Below are positions 36,171-44,663 of a stretch of 64,000 nucleotides of DNA, piece by piece. A program made the translations under genes and the position numbers. The notes beneath the pieces were generated by a model. It saw nothing but the letters and a program-made list of their open reading frames with translations, had not been told where the DNA came from and did not search any database. The stretch comes from Simplicispira psychrophila DSM 11588 (GTDB lineage: Bacteria; Pseudomonadota; Gammaproteobacteria; Burkholderiales; Burkholderiaceae_C). The stretch is taken from NCBI RefSeq assembly GCF_000688255.1, contig NZ_JHYS01000002.1, forward strand, positions 124,001-188,000, read 5' to 3'. Position 1 is the first letter of the stretch; each line of letters starts with the position of its first letter.

Positions 36171-37550
36171 TCACTCCAGACTGCGCACCGCATCCATGGC
36201 CTGTTCGATGCGCTCGACGGCATGGATGGTCAGCCCTTCAATCGGCTTTTTCGGCGCGTTGGCCTTGGGCACTACCGCCACGGTAAAGCCCAGCTTGGCA
36301 GCTTCTTTCAGGCGCTCCTGGCCGCGCGGCGCCGGGCGCACTTCGCCGGCTAGCCCGACTTCGCCAAAAGCCAGAAAGCCCTTGGGCAGCGCCCGCCCAC
36401 GCAGGCTCGACGTGATGGCTAACATCACCGCCAGGTCGGCGGCCGGCTCGCTGATGCGCACACCGCCGACCGCGTTGACAAACACGTCCTGGTCGGCGCA
36501 GGCCACGCCGGCATGGCGGTGCAGCACCGCCAACAGCATCGCCAGACGGTCACGGTCGAGGCCCACCGACAGGCGGCGCGGATTGGGCCCGCCGCCATCG
36601 ACCAGCGCCTGGATTTCAACCAGCAGCGGGCGCGTGCCCTCCAGCGTCACCAGCACGCAACTGCCGGGCACTGGCTCGCTGTGCTGGCTGAGAAAGATGG
36701 CGCTCGGGTTGGTCACGCCCTTGAGGCCTTTTTCGGTCATGGCGAACACACCAATCTCGTTGACGGCACCAAAGCGGTTCTTGATGGCGCGCACCAGCCG
36801 AAACTGGCTGTGCGTGTCGCCCTCAAAGTACAGCACCGTGTCCACCATGTGCTCCAGCACGCGTGGCCCAGCCAGCGCGCCCTCTTTGGTCACATGGCCG
36901 ACCAGCACAATCGCCACGCCCGAGCGCTTGGCCATGCGCGTCAGGTGCGCTGCGCACTCGCGCACCTGCGCCACCGAGCCCGGCGCCGACGTGAGCTGAT
37001 CCGAATACACCGTCTGGATCGAGTCGATCACCGCCACCGCCGGTTGTGTGGACTCGACGGTGGCGAGGATTTTCTCCAGCTGAATTTCGGCCAGCACATT
37101 CACCTGGCTGCCCATCAGCCCCAGGCGGTGCGAGCGCAGCGCCACCTGCGCGCCGCTTTCTTCGCCCGTCACATACAGCGTTGGCAGGCCCGTGCGCTGC
37201 AAGGCATCCAGCGCCTGCAGCAGCAGCGTCGATTTGCCGATGCCGGGGTCGCCGCCGATCAGCACCACGCTGCCTTCGACAATGCCGCCGCCGAGCACGC
37301 GGTCTAGCTCATCAATGCCGCTGGGCGTGCGCGCAATATCGGTGGCCTCGATGGCGCACAGCGGCGTCACGGCCTGCGCCATCGCCAGTCCGGTGAATTG
37401 CGCTGCGCTGTAGCGGTGCTTGCTGCCCGCCTCCTGCGCCACCGATTCGATCAGGGTATTCCAGGCGTTGCACTGCGGGCATTTGCCTAGCCATTTGGGA
37501 CTGGTGCCACCGCATTCGGAGCAGACGTAGTGGTTTTTATCTTTGGACAT
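36171..37550 (-). CDS. radA: DNA recombination/repair protein RadA
   Basis: 459 residues: N-terminal zinc finger (CSECGGTSPKWLGKCPQC), RecA-like ATPase with Walker A GGDPGIGKSTLL near 95, the RadA-specific KNRFGAVNEIGVF, and a C-terminal Lon-protease-like domain (GVRISEPAADLAVMLAITSS). RadA promotes branch migration of recombination intermediates. Confidence 0.97.
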   Translation of the reverse strand: MSKDKNHYVCSECGGTSPKWLGKCPQCNAWNTLIESVAQEAGSKHRYSAAQFTGLAMAQAVTPLCAIEATDIARTPSGIDELDRVLGGGIVEGSVVLIGGDPGIGKSTLLLQALDALQRTGLPTLYVTGEESGAQVALRSHRLGLMGSQVNVLAEIQLEKILATVESTQPAVAVIDSIQTVYSDQLTSAPGSVAQVRECAAHLTRMAKRSGVAIVLVGHVTKEGALAGPRVLEHMVDTVLYFEGDTHSQFRLVRAIKNRFGAVNEIGVFAMTEKGLKGVTNPSAIFLSQHSEPVPGSCVLVTLEGTRPLLVEIQALVDGGGPNPRRLSVGLDRDRLAMLLAVLHRHAGVACADQDVFVNAVGGVRISEPAADLAVMLAITSSLRGRALPKGFLAFGEVGLAGEVRPAPRGQERLKEAAKLGFTVAVVPKANAPKKPIEGLTIHAVERIEQAMDAVRSLE

Positions 37551-37575
37551 GGGAGCAAACGCTCTCTAAAACACA

Positions 37576-37598
37576 AAACCCGTCACAAGGACGGGTTT
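37576..37598. terminator. Hairpin upstream of radA
   Basis: AAACCCGTC and GACGGGTTT form a perfect 9-bp stem with a 5-base loop. On the minus strand it would end transcription of the barstar and RNase genes before radA. Confidence 0.6.
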
Positions 37599-37631
37599 CA
37601 AGGGGTTGTGCAGCGCCTCAGCGGCGCCAGC

Positions 37632-37828
37632 TCAGGCGGCTGCCAGCCAGTAGCTGGCATTGAACGGGCTGCTCATGCGCAGCGCCAGCGCCGAGATATC
37701 GAGCAGCTTGTCGGTCGGCAATTTTTCGGCGACAGAGGTGCTGATCTGAAGGCCCAGCAAGGCGGCCGGCTCCTTGGCCAGCAAAGCCTCGTTCGCCCGT
37801 TCTGCCAGGCGGTGGGATGCAGAACGGG
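37632..37828 (-). pseudogene. Coding-like fragment of an unknown gene after the barstar gene
   Basis: On the minus strand an open frame of about 60 codons ends at 37632 and reads RLAERANEALLAKEP, GLQISTSVAEKLPTDKLLDI and RMSSPFNASYWLAAA. The amino acid and codon pattern looks genuine but there is no ATG, GTG or TTG at a sensible place, and the frame meets the end of the barstar gene. It may be the tail of a lost gene, or a short gene with an unusual start. I do not recognise the family. Confidence 0.4.
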
Positions 37829-38254
37829 CTACAGAAAAGAATAAAAGCAGCGGAAGGCAATTTTGCGATCGCCCCAGTATTCGGCCGCGTCGCGAAACAC
37901 GTCGAGCAATTGCTCGCGCGCTTCCTTGTCAAACTTGGCGGTGGCAGGAATCTGCTCCAGCACCACGACAAAGCCCGGCTGTGGGCCAGACTTGTGCAAC
38001 GGGTCGGTCATGCAGTCGGCCAGCGCATCAAAATTCTTGCCAAAGTGCGCAGGAAACATGAATTGCTGGGCAATCAGATCCAGCACGTCCTGTTTGGTCA
38101 GTGCATGGGCGAGGTTGGCGTAAAGAAAATGGTGCCCCAGCACAGCGGCCGCATCCTGCAAGTCCTGCACGCGGTGGGCGCGGATGGATTGCACAATGTT
38201 GGCGCGCACGCCGCGCAGCGGGGAATCGTGGTCTTTACGAAGTGGTGTGTCCAT
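37829..38254 (-). CDS. Barstar-family RNase inhibitor
   Basis: 141 residues. The barstar core is clear: DVLDLIAQQFMFPAHFGKNF followed by DALADCMTDPL, with the acidic residues that plug the RNase active site. It would keep cytosolic RNase harmless. The ATG at 38254 matches the usual start (SPLRGVRANIVQSIRAHRV). An ATG at 38395 in the same frame overlaps the RNase stop (ATGA) and would add 47 residues, so coupled translation from there is possible. Confidence 0.88.
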   Translation of the reverse strand: MDTPLRKDHDSPLRGVRANIVQSIRAHRVQDLQDAAAVLGHHFLYANLAHALTKQDVLDLIAQQFMFPAHFGKNFDALADCMTDPLHKSGPQPGFVVVLEQIPATAKFDKEAREQLLDVFRDAAEYWGDRKIAFRCFYSFL

Positions 38255-38391
38255 CTCCGCGTCTCTTTCTTTTAAAGTCCAAAAATTGGGGTCACCCAAC
38301 ACTGGCGCCATCGGCTGCGCCTGGGGGGGAACATGCAACGGCGGCATCAACCACCGTGAAACAAGAGGATGCTGGATTTTTGCGGCTAAGG

Positions 38392-38814
38392 TCATGGGGC
38401 AATTTCGCGAAAGCTGTTGTAGTGGTCAGCGGTGTAATAACAGACGCTCGGGGCGATGGGTTTTCCGCCACAGACAATGCGGCGCGCACCTCGATTGCGT
38501 GCGCCGGGGGTTCCTACGGTGTACTCACGGTAATAGCCGCGCGTTTGCGCTGGCAGCAGGCGTTCACGGTTGCCAAAGACCGTGCCATCCTTGTCGTGCG
38601 GGAACGGCCCCCCGCGGTAAATCAAGGCATAGGTGGCACGACCTTGGGGCGGCAATTGCGCGAGCGCCATCGGTGCCGGGCGGTCCAATACTGGCAATGC
38701 CGGGAATAACGGGGGTGACTTTGCATCTGCCAAGGCAGGAGCGAACACGAATGCGACGCTCAAAATACACGCAAAACCCGCCTTGCACGCGCTGGCGGTA
38801 GGGGCCTTCAGCAT
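38392..38814 (-). CDS. Secreted guanyl-specific ribonuclease (barnase/RNase N1-T1 family)
   Basis: 140 residues: signal peptide (FACILSVAFVFAPALA), a Pro-rich linker, then a compact microbial-RNase domain. Likely catalytic residues are Glu97 in GYYREYTV, Arg111 in GARRIVCGG and His131 in YTADHYNSF, mirroring barnase Glu73, Arg87 and His102. Cys115 and Cys125 may form a disulphide. AAAGG precedes the ATG at 38814. The inhibitor gene follows directly, a classic secreted toxin and cytosolic immunity arrangement. Confidence 0.9.
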   Translation of the reverse strand: MLKAPTASACKAGFACILSVAFVFAPALADAKSPPLFPALPVLDRPAPMALAQLPPQGRATYALIYRGGPFPHDKDGTVFGNRERLLPAQTRGYYREYTVGTPGARNRGARRIVCGGKPIAPSVCYYTADHYNSFREIAP

Positions 38815-38894
38815 CAAATAAACCTTTCAGAAACTACGGGTTAACCCGAAATTTCAAGACGCTAGTGTGACGGAAAGCCCCCGAAAACGCAAGC

Positions 38895-38917
38895 GCCTGC
38901 CCAATTCTTGGGCAGGC
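38895..38917 (-). terminator. Hairpin downstream of the malic enzyme gene
   Basis: GCCTGCCCAA and TTGGGCAGGC form a perfect 10-bp stem with a 3-base loop, followed on the minus strand by GCGCTTGCGTTTTC. It lies 59 bp after the maeB stop. Confidence 0.65.
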
Positions 38918-38975
38918 AAATGACAAATGGCAAAACAGCGTGGCGGGCGTAGCACGCCACCGGCGCTGCCGCAGC

Positions 38976-41288
38976 TCAGCGCTGCACGTTGGCGTCAGCG
39001 ACGGTCAGGGCCGTCATGTTGACGATGCGTCGCACCGTGGCGCTGGCCGTCAGAATATGCACCGGCTGCGCTGCACCCAGCAGCACCGGGCCAATCGAAA
39101 TATTGCCACCGGCTGCGGTTTTGAGCAGGTTGTACGAGATGTTGGCCGCATCCATGTTCGGCAGCACCAGCAAATTGGCATCGCCCACCAAGGTGCTGCG
39201 CGGCATCAGCGCAGCGCGCGCCTTGCTGTCCAGCGCCACATCACCGTGCATCTCGCCATCGACATCCAGCCACGGCGCCTGCGCCTGCAGCAACTCCAGC
39301 GCCCGGCGCATCTTGACCGCGCTAGGCTGGTTGCTGCTACCAAAGTTGGAGTGCGACAGCAGCGCCACCTTGGGCTTGAAGCCAAAACGCTTCATTTCTT
39401 CGGCCGCCAGGATGGTAATTTCAGCCAGCTGCTCAGCCGTCGGGTCGTAATTGACATGGGTATCGACCAAGAACACCTGGCGATCGGGCAACAACAGGCC
39501 ATTCATGCAGGCATACACACTCACGCCCTCGCGCCGGCCAATCACCTGATCGACGTAGCTCAGGTGCATCGTCGGCGTGCCCCAGGTGCCGGCAATCAGG
39601 CCATCCACCTCGCCCTTGTGCAACAACATACTGCCAATCAGGGTCAGGCGCCGGCGCATCTCGATCTTGGCCACCGGCACCGTGATGCCCTTGCGCTCCA
39701 TCATGCCGTGGTAGGTCTGCCAAAAATCCCGGTAGCGGTGGTCGTTCTCGACGTTCACCACGTCATAGTCGCGCCCCTGCTCCAGGCGCAGACCGAACTT
39801 TTCAATGCGCTGAGCGATCACCTCCGGGCGGCCAATCAGCGTCGGGCGCGCCAAGCGCTCGTCCACCACGATCTGCGCCGCGCGCAGCACGCGCTCTTCT
39901 TCGCCCTCGGCATAGGCCACGCGCTTCTTGGCGGCCTGCTTGGCGATCATGAAAATCGGCTTCATGGTGGTGCCAGAAGCATAGACAAAGGTCTGTAAAT
40001 GGTCGCTGTAGGCTGCCATATCGGCAATCGGGCGCTGCGCCACGCCACTGTCGGCGGCGGCTTGGGCGACGGCCGGTGCAATCTTCATCATTAGGCGCGG
40101 ATCAAACGGCTTGGGAATCAGATATTCCGGCCCAAACGCCAGCGCCTCGCCGACATACGCCGCTGCCACCACCTCGCTTTGCTCGGCCTGCGCCAAGTCG
40201 GCAATGGCGTGCACCGCGGCAATCTCCATCTCCATGGTGATGGTGGTGGCACCGCAATCGAGCGCACCGCGAAAGATGTACGGAAAACACAGGACGTTGT
40301 TGACTTGGTTCGGATAATCGGTGCGGCCGGTGGCAATGATGGCGTCGCTGCGCACCGCCTTGACGTCCTCGGGCTGGATTTCCGGATTCGGGTTGGCCAG
40401 CGCAAAAATCAACGGCGTCGGCGCCATCTTGCGCACCATGTCCTGCTTCAGTACACCGCCGGCAGACAAGCCCAAAAATACGTCCGCGCCTTCAATCGCT
40501 TCGCTCAGCGTGCGCTGGTCGGTGACTTGGGCAAATTGCACCTTGTCTTCGTCCATCAGCTCGGTGCGCCCGGCATAGACCAGGCCGACAATGTCCGTTA
40601 CCCAGATGTTCTCGCGCGGAATACCCAGCTTGACCAACAGCCCGAGACACGCCAGCGCCGCCGCGCCCGCACCCGAAGTCACCAGCTTGACCGCTTTCAG
40701 GTCTTTGCCGGCGACCTTCAGCCCGTTCAGAATGGCCGCGCCGACGACAATCGCCGTGCCGTGCTGATCGTCATGGAACACCGGAATCTTCATGCGCTCG
40801 CGCAGCTTGCGCTCGACGTAAAAGCAGTCGGGCGCCTTGATATCTTCCAGGTTGATACCGCCGAAAGTGGGTTCGAGCGCGGCAATGATTTCGACCAGTT
40901 TTTCCGGGTCTTTCTCGTTGATCTCGATATCGAACACATCGATACCCGAGAACTTCTTGAACAGCACCGCTTTGCCCTCCATGACCGGCTTGCTGGCCAG
41001 CGCGCCAATATCACCCAAGCCCAACACTGCGGTACCGTTGGTCACCACGCCGACCAGATTGCCGCGGCTGGTGTACTTGAAGGCGGCTTGCGGGTCTTTG
41101 ACGATCTCCTCGCACGGCGAGGCCACACCGGGGGAATAGGCCAGCGCCAGGTCGTGCTGGTTGACCATCTGCTTGGTCGCGGCGATAGCGATCTTGCCGG
41201 GCTTGGGAAACTCGTGGTATTCCAGTGCAGCGCGGCGCAGCTCAGCGCGTTTTTCGGGAGTGTTGATCGCTGTCGTGTTCTCGGGCAT
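38976..41288 (-). CDS. maeB: NADP-dependent malic enzyme with phosphotransacetylase-like C-terminus
   Basis: 770 residues: malic enzyme half ([56 protein letters not shown], Rossmann segment [13 protein letters not shown]) and a C-terminal phosphate acetyltransferase-like domain (about 440-770) that in MaeB is regulatory rather than catalytic. It decarboxylates malate to pyruvate making NADPH. The ATG at 41288 gives the family length; the frame extends further upstream without support. Confidence 0.95.
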   Translation of the reverse strand: MPENTTAINTPEKRAELRRAALEYHEFPKPGKIAIAATKQMVNQHDLALAYSPGVASPCEEIVKDPQAAFKYTSRGNLVGVVTNGTAVLGLGDIGALASKPVMEGKAVLFKKFSGIDVFDIEINEKDPEKLVEIIAALEPTFGGINLEDIKAPDCFYVERKLRERMKIPVFHDDQHGTAIVVGAAILNGLKVAGKDLKAVKLVTSGAGAAALACLGLLVKLGIPRENIWVTDIVGLVYAGRTELMDEDKVQFAQVTDQRTLSEAIEGADVFLGLSAGGVLKQDMVRKMAPTPLIFALANPNPEIQPEDVKAVRSDAIIATGRTDYPNQVNNVLCFPYIFRGALDCGATTITMEMEIAAVHAIADLAQAEQSEVVAAAYVGEALAFGPEYLIPKPFDPRLMMKIAPAVAQAAADSGVAQRPIADMAAYSDHLQTFVYASGTTMKPIFMIAKQAAKKRVAYAEGEEERVLRAAQIVVDERLARPTLIGRPEVIAQRIEKFGLRLEQGRDYDVVNVENDHRYRDFWQTYHGMMERKGITVPVAKIEMRRRLTLIGSMLLHKGEVDGLIAGTWGTPTMHLSYVDQVIGRREGVSVYACMNGLLLPDRQVFLVDTHVNYDPTAEQLAEITILAAEEMKRFGFKPKVALLSHSNFGSSNQPSAVKMRRALELLQAQAPWLDVDGEMHGDVALDSKARAALMPRSTLVGDANLLVLPNMDAANISYNLLKTAAGGNISIGPVLLGAAQPVHILTASATVRRIVNMTALTVADANVQR

Positions 41289-41424
41289 CCAGGGGCTCCA
41301 GCTTCGGTAATTGCCAGGCCGCGCGACGGGGTGCTCCAGGCGGGCGGCCATCGGCTTGGTAAAGAGGTGCGATTGTAGGCTGCGCCCCTTTGCCTGTTCG
41401 GCACGCAGCGGCGAGAATCCAGCC

Positions 41425-41724
41425 ATGACTGCACTCACCGCCATCGCCTCCTCCGGCCTGCAAGCCGCACAAGTGCGCTCAGGCGCCGCGGCGCACAACA
41501 TTGCCAACCTGCAAACGCCGCAATTCCAGCGCCAAAGCGTGGCCCAAGAAGCGCGCAATAGCGGCGGCGTCACTGCCAGTGTGGGCAGTACGGGCCCAAC
41601 CGGCCCGCGCTTGGAACAAGACGTGGTCGCGCAAATGTCGGCCACCTACAGCTTCAAAGCCAACCTGCAGACCCTGCGCACCGCCGACCAGATGCTCGGC
41701 ACGCTGCTGGACGTGCACGCCTGA
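41425..41724 (+). CDS. Miniature flagellar-rod-like protein
   Basis: 99 residues that join the N-terminal flagellar rod motif (MTALTAIASSGLQAAQVRSG, AAAHNIANLQTPQFQ) directly to the C-terminal one (YSFKANLQTLRTADQMLGTL), with only a short linker between. FlgB/FlgC/FlgG-type rod proteins are longer. There are no other flagellar genes nearby. It could be a small axial protein or a leftover; function unknown. Confidence 0.75.
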   Translation: MTALTAIASSGLQAAQVRSGAAAHNIANLQTPQFQRQSVAQEARNSGGVTASVGSTGPTGPRLEQDVVAQMSATYSFKANLQTLRTADQMLGTLLDVHA

Positions 41725-41791
41725 GCGACAAGTAATCCGCCGCCAAGGCCAGGATTGCAACGGGACTTGACCCCCTATCAGCTAAGCCCCA

Positions 41792-42403
41792 TTAGCGGCC
41801 AGCGCTTTCTGGATGCGGGCTAGAGGCCGATTTGGCTTGAAACTCCACATCCTCATACAACTGCGCCAGCGGCAGGCGCAGACCCACGCTGGCCAGCTCC
41901 AGCATGTCGCCTCCGGCCTCGTGCGGGAACAGCACCCACCGGCCTTCTTCGTTGCGACGGAACAGGTCTACGCTGGTGCGCTCGGGGTCGATCAGCAGGT
42001 ACTCGCGCAGGCTGGGCAGTTTGCGGTAGGCGGCAAACTTGGCGCCTCGGTCGTAGGCCGACGTGGAAGGCGAGAGCACCTCGGCCACCAGCGTGGGCGC
42101 GCTCTTGTGCAGCGCCTGGGCGCGGTCGGCGTCGGCGCAGGTGACAAACACGTCGGGGTAGAAGTAAGCGTTGTCCGCCGCCACCCGCAGCTTCATGTCG
42201 GAGATGAACACGCTGCACGGCCCGCCGCGCAGGTGGGCGCGCAACGCCACCGCCAGATTCAGTGCCAGCGTCACGTGCGCATCAGACGCGCCCGCCATGG
42301 CGAACACCTCACCGTCCAAGTATTCGTGCTTGTCCGTTTGCTGCGCCTCCCAGTCCAGATAGGCCGAGGCGTCGAAGCGGCATTGCGGTGCGGGTTGGGA
42401 CAT
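41792..42403 (-). CDS. Uma2-family (DUF820) putative endonuclease
   Basis: 203 residues with PD-(D/E)XK-like features: KHEYLDGEVFAMAGASDAHV, FISDMKLRVAADNAYFYPDV and LVAEVLSPSTSAYDRGAKFA. Many copies of this family occur in bacteria, often as cryptic nucleases linked to mobile DNA. The ATG at 42403 is the first in agreement with the family. Confidence 0.88.
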   Translation of the reverse strand: MSQPAPQCRFDASAYLDWEAQQTDKHEYLDGEVFAMAGASDAHVTLALNLAVALRAHLRGGPCSVFISDMKLRVAADNAYFYPDVFVTCADADRAQALHKSAPTLVAEVLSPSTSAYDRGAKFAAYRKLPSLREYLLIDPERTSVDLFRRNEEGRWVLFPHEAGGDMLELASVGLRLPLAQLYEDVEFQAKSASSPHPESAGR

Positions 42404-42493
42404 GGCGTGCGCTCCAGAGTGAATAGGCATTGTCGTGCAGGCAGGGGGGCAAGCGCAGCCCGAGGCCGCTTTGGCGGCTTTGTCTTTGTATTC

Positions 42494-42600
42494 GTAGGTT
42501 GGGTTGTACCCAACCCAACAGGCCCCCGACCTCTGCTCAAGAAAAATTGATAGCTGCCAGCGCACGTATTCATTGGGTTAGCGACTGATTTGATTGCTAA
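42494..42600. repeat. REP palindrome and dispersed repeat in a 278-bp gap
   Basis: GTAG at 42494 heads the palindrome TTGGGTTGTACCCAA and flanking CCCAAC, a REP-like unit. From 42546 follows a copy of the dispersed repeat (TAGCTGCCAGCGCACGTATT, then GTTAGCGACTGATTTG). No gene is visible between 42404 and 42681. Confidence 0.7.
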
Positions 42601-42681
42601 ACTAGCCCCTGTAGCCGGTACAAAGCCACAAAACTCGCGGCTACTCCCATACAAAACGTATCTTTTTCGGTACGATTTGGC

Positions 42682-43029
42682 ATGATCATCCCCATATTAG
42701 AAGTGCGCTTCTTTGCGACGGGCGCCGGTACGGAGCCGGTACGCGATTGGCTCAAGGACTTGCCGGCCACAGAGCGGCGCTCGATTGGCGAGGACATCAA
42801 AACTGTGCAGTTTGGCTGGCCCTTGGGTATGCCGCTGGTACGCAAAATGGACAAAGACCTCTGGGAAGTGCGCATTCAACTGATCGGACGCATTGCCCGC
42901 GTGCTGTTCACCGTGGTGGGCGGTGTCATGGTCTTGCTGCATGGCTTTATCAAAAAGGCGCAAGCCACGCCGGCCAACGACTTGGAGACCGCCAAGTCCC
43001 GTTTAAAACAATTAAGGAGCACGCAATGA
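42682..43029 (+). CDS. HigB/Gp49-like toxin
   Basis: 115 residues of the RelE superfamily phage-derived Gp49/HigB type: EPVRDWLKDLPATERRSIGE, MDKDLWEVRIQLIGRIARVL and LLHGFIKKAQATPANDLETA. Such toxins cleave mRNA at the ribosome. The gene overlaps its antitoxin by 4 bases (ATGA). It looks complete. Confidence 0.9.
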   Translation: MIIPILEVRFFATGAGTEPVRDWLKDLPATERRSIGEDIKTVQFGWPLGMPLVRKMDKDLWEVRIQLIGRIARVLFTVVGGVMVLLHGFIKKAQATPANDLETAKSRLKQLRSTQ

Positions 43030-43310
43030 ACCCACATATCGGCAGCAACTTTGATGATTTTTTGGCAGACGAGGGCATCCTTGAAGAAGCCTCGGCCATC
43101 GCTATCAAGCGGGTGGTGGCGTGGCAAATTGCGCACGAGATGAAAGCCCAGCGCATCACCAAAACCGCCTTGGCCGCCAAAATGCAAACCAGCCGCGCCG
43201 CCCTCAATCGCCTGCTCGATGCACAGGACACCAGCCTGACGCTGACCACGCTCAGCAGCGCCGCCACCGCTCTGGGCAAGCAGCTGCGCATTGAATTAAC
43301 CTCTGCTTGA
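43026..43310 (+). CDS. XRE-type antitoxin of the HigBA-like pair
   Basis: 94 residues with a helix-turn-helix (TKTALAAKMQTSRAALNRLL) and a C-terminal LTTLSSAATALGKQLRIEL. It should neutralise the preceding toxin and repress the operon. It ends directly before a dispersed repeat. Confidence 0.9.
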   Translation: MNPHIGSNFDDFLADEGILEEASAIAIKRVVAWQIAHEMKAQRITKTALAAKMQTSRAALNRLLDAQDTSLTLTTLSSAATALGKQLRIELTSA

Positions 43311-43317
43311 GCGAATG

Positions 43318-43402
43318 CAATACAAAAACCATAGCTGCTAGCGCACGTATCTAAAGGGCTAGAGACTGATTTAACCTAAAATTAGAGTCTGACCCCAATT
43401 TT
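43318..43402. repeat. Composite repeat: dispersed repeat joined to a GAGTCTGACCCC motif
   Basis: AAAACCATAGCTGCTAGCGC continues into ACGTATCTAAAGGGCTAGAG and ends GAGTCTGACCCCAATTTT (43385-43402). The same composite recurs inverted at about 48625-48705 and 49757-49850. Its right end touches the truncated antitoxin fragment. Confidence 0.75.
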
Positions 43403-43556
43403 CCTCAGCCACAACCGCCCGGCCTTTTATATGGTCACGCCCAAGCTGTTTGAGGCACTCATTGAGGACATGGCCGATCGTGACTTGCTGGCTCTAGCAC
43501 GCCAACGCTTGGCACTCAAGGACAGCGCCATCGAGGTGGACATTGACACCCTCTGA
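43401..43556 (+). pseudogene. 5'-truncated RelB/YefM-type antitoxin fragment
   Basis: In frame: FLSHNRPAFYMVTPKLFEAL then IEDMADRDLLALARQRLALK and a stop at 43554. This matches the C-terminal two thirds of RelB/StbD antitoxins; the N-terminal 20-25 residues are missing, replaced by repeat sequence. It has no usable start codon. Confidence 0.75.
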
Positions 43557-43765
43557 GCCGCAAGCTGCGCCCAGCGCCACCCCATACCGGCTCTGAGCTG
43601 CACGGCAGCCTGCAACATTGCTACAAAATTAAGCTACGCCAGCAAGGCTATCGCTTGGTTTACAGCGTCGAAGACGGCGCGCTGGTGGTGCTGGTGCTCG
43701 CCATCGACAAGCGCGAAGACATGGCCGCGTATCGTTTGGCTGTCGCGCGCCGACTGGCAATGTGA
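43553..43765 (+). pseudogene. 5'-truncated RelE-type toxin fragment
   Basis: Frame from 43553 reads HGSLQHCYKIKLRQQGYRLV, YSVEDGALVVLVLAIDKRED and MAAYRLAVARRLAM, the C-terminal part of a RelE toxin. The first 25-30 residues, including the start, are gone. It follows the antitoxin fragment. A repeat copy (43770-43826) begins 5 bp after its stop. Confidence 0.75.
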
Positions 43766-44009
43766 CTATTAAAAATCATAGCTGATAGCGCCCGTATCTA
43801 AAGGGCTAGAGGCTGATTTAACCCAAAATCCAGCCCTCCACGGCCATTGTGGGCATACGCCAGCATTTGTAAGACCTTACGTTGGCTAATGACATTCATG
43901 ACAGAACAAAAACGTCACATTGACATTTTGTGCTGTACAGATGTTACGGAAACAGGCTGAAACAGCCGGCCATGTATCCGTATGCAAGTAGATGTTGCAA
44001 AAACCGACT
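43766..44009. other. Repeat and pilin upstream region
   Basis: 43770-43826 is another dispersed repeat (ATCATAGCTGATAGCGCCCG, then AAGGGCTAGAGGCTGATTTAACC). The rest is AT-rich DNA upstream of the pilin promoter, where an activator such as PilR would bind; I see no clear site and no gene. Confidence 0.6.
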
Positions 44010-44025
44010 TGGCACAGAACCTGCT
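44010..44025 (+). promoter_or_regulatory. Sigma-54 promoter of the pilin gene
   Basis: TGGCACAGAACCTGCT has GG and GC 10 bp apart and a perfect TGGCAC -24 box. The transcription start should be near 44036, about 53 bp before the pilin ATG. PilSR/sigma-54 control is known for pilA in pseudomonads. Confidence 0.9.
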
Positions 44026-44031
44026 GATACC

Positions 44032-44067
44032 CCTGCAGACCTGAAGAATTCTTCTGCAGGTTTTTTT
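44032..44067 (+). terminator. Hairpin plus T7 in the pilin leader
   Basis: CCTGCAGA and TCTGCAGG form an 8-bp stem, with an inner AGAATTCT palindrome, followed by TTTTTTT. This looks like an intrinsic terminator but lies between the sigma-54 promoter and the ribosome binding site. RNA starting near 44036 would lack part of the left arm. Confidence 0.6.
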
Positions 44068-44088
44068 AATAACTCCGAGGAGAGATTT

Positions 44089-44544
44089 ATGAAGCGTTCT
44101 ATGCAAATGGCCCAGAAGGGTTTTACGTTGATCGAGTTGATGATCGTTGTGGCGATTATTGGTATTTTGGCGGCTGTGGCTTTGCCGGCTTATCAGGATT
44201 ACACGGTTCGGGCTAGGGTAGCAGAGGGCATGGTTGCAGCTTCGGCTGCCAAGGTGGCAGTGGCGGAAAACGCAGCTTCCGGTTCCGCAAACTTGGGCGC
44301 CGGGTATGTGCCTCCCACGGCCAGCAGCAACGTAACGAGCGTTGCCATAGCCGCTGATAGTGGCCAAATCACAGTCACTACTACCGCCAAAGCTGGTGGC
44401 GGCACCGTGATTTTCGTTCCGACCGCTGGCGCCGCAGCCCTAGTAGCAGACGCAATTCCCGCAGACCGTATTTCTTGGTCGTGTACTGGCGGTACCTTGG
44501 CGCTTAAATATCGTCCTTCCGAGTGCCGCCTCGCTGCTACATAA
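44089..44544 (+). CDS. pilA: Type IV major pilin
   Basis: 151 residues with the short leader [11 protein letters not shown] and prepilin cleavage before [20 protein letters not shown]. Glu5 of the mature protein is present. A C-terminal disulphide loop ([16 protein letters not shown]) is typical of pilins. GAGGAGA precedes the ATG at 44089. The remaining pilus machinery is not in this window. A terminator and then a phosphoethanolamine transferase gene follow. Confidence 0.93.
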   Translation: MKRSMQMAQKGFTLIELMIVVAIIGILAAVALPAYQDYTVRARVAEGMVAASAAKVAVAENAASGSANLGAGYVPPTASSNVTSVAIAADSGQITVTTTAKAGGGTVIFVPTAGAAALVADAIPADRISWSCTGGTLALKYRPSECRLAAT

Positions 44545-44590
44545 TCATTAAATAATTATCAATTTAATGAATTAATTGAAAATTACTAAG

Positions 44591-44616
44591 AAAAAGGGCT
44601 TTATGCCCTTTTTTTT
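44591..44616 (+). terminator. Intrinsic terminator after pilA
   Basis: AAAAGGGC and GCCCTTTT form an 8-bp stem with a 5-base loop (TTTAT) followed by more T residues. It should end the pilA transcript. Confidence 0.85.
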
Positions 44617-44663
44617 ATAAATAAAATGGTATGAGGGGATGCCAAAATTAGTCAACGGCCTCA

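Noticed and set aside
42641-42681. A tRNA-like or att site before the HigB gene
   Set aside because: No cloverleaf and no TTCGAATC-type loop; AT-rich promoter DNA only.
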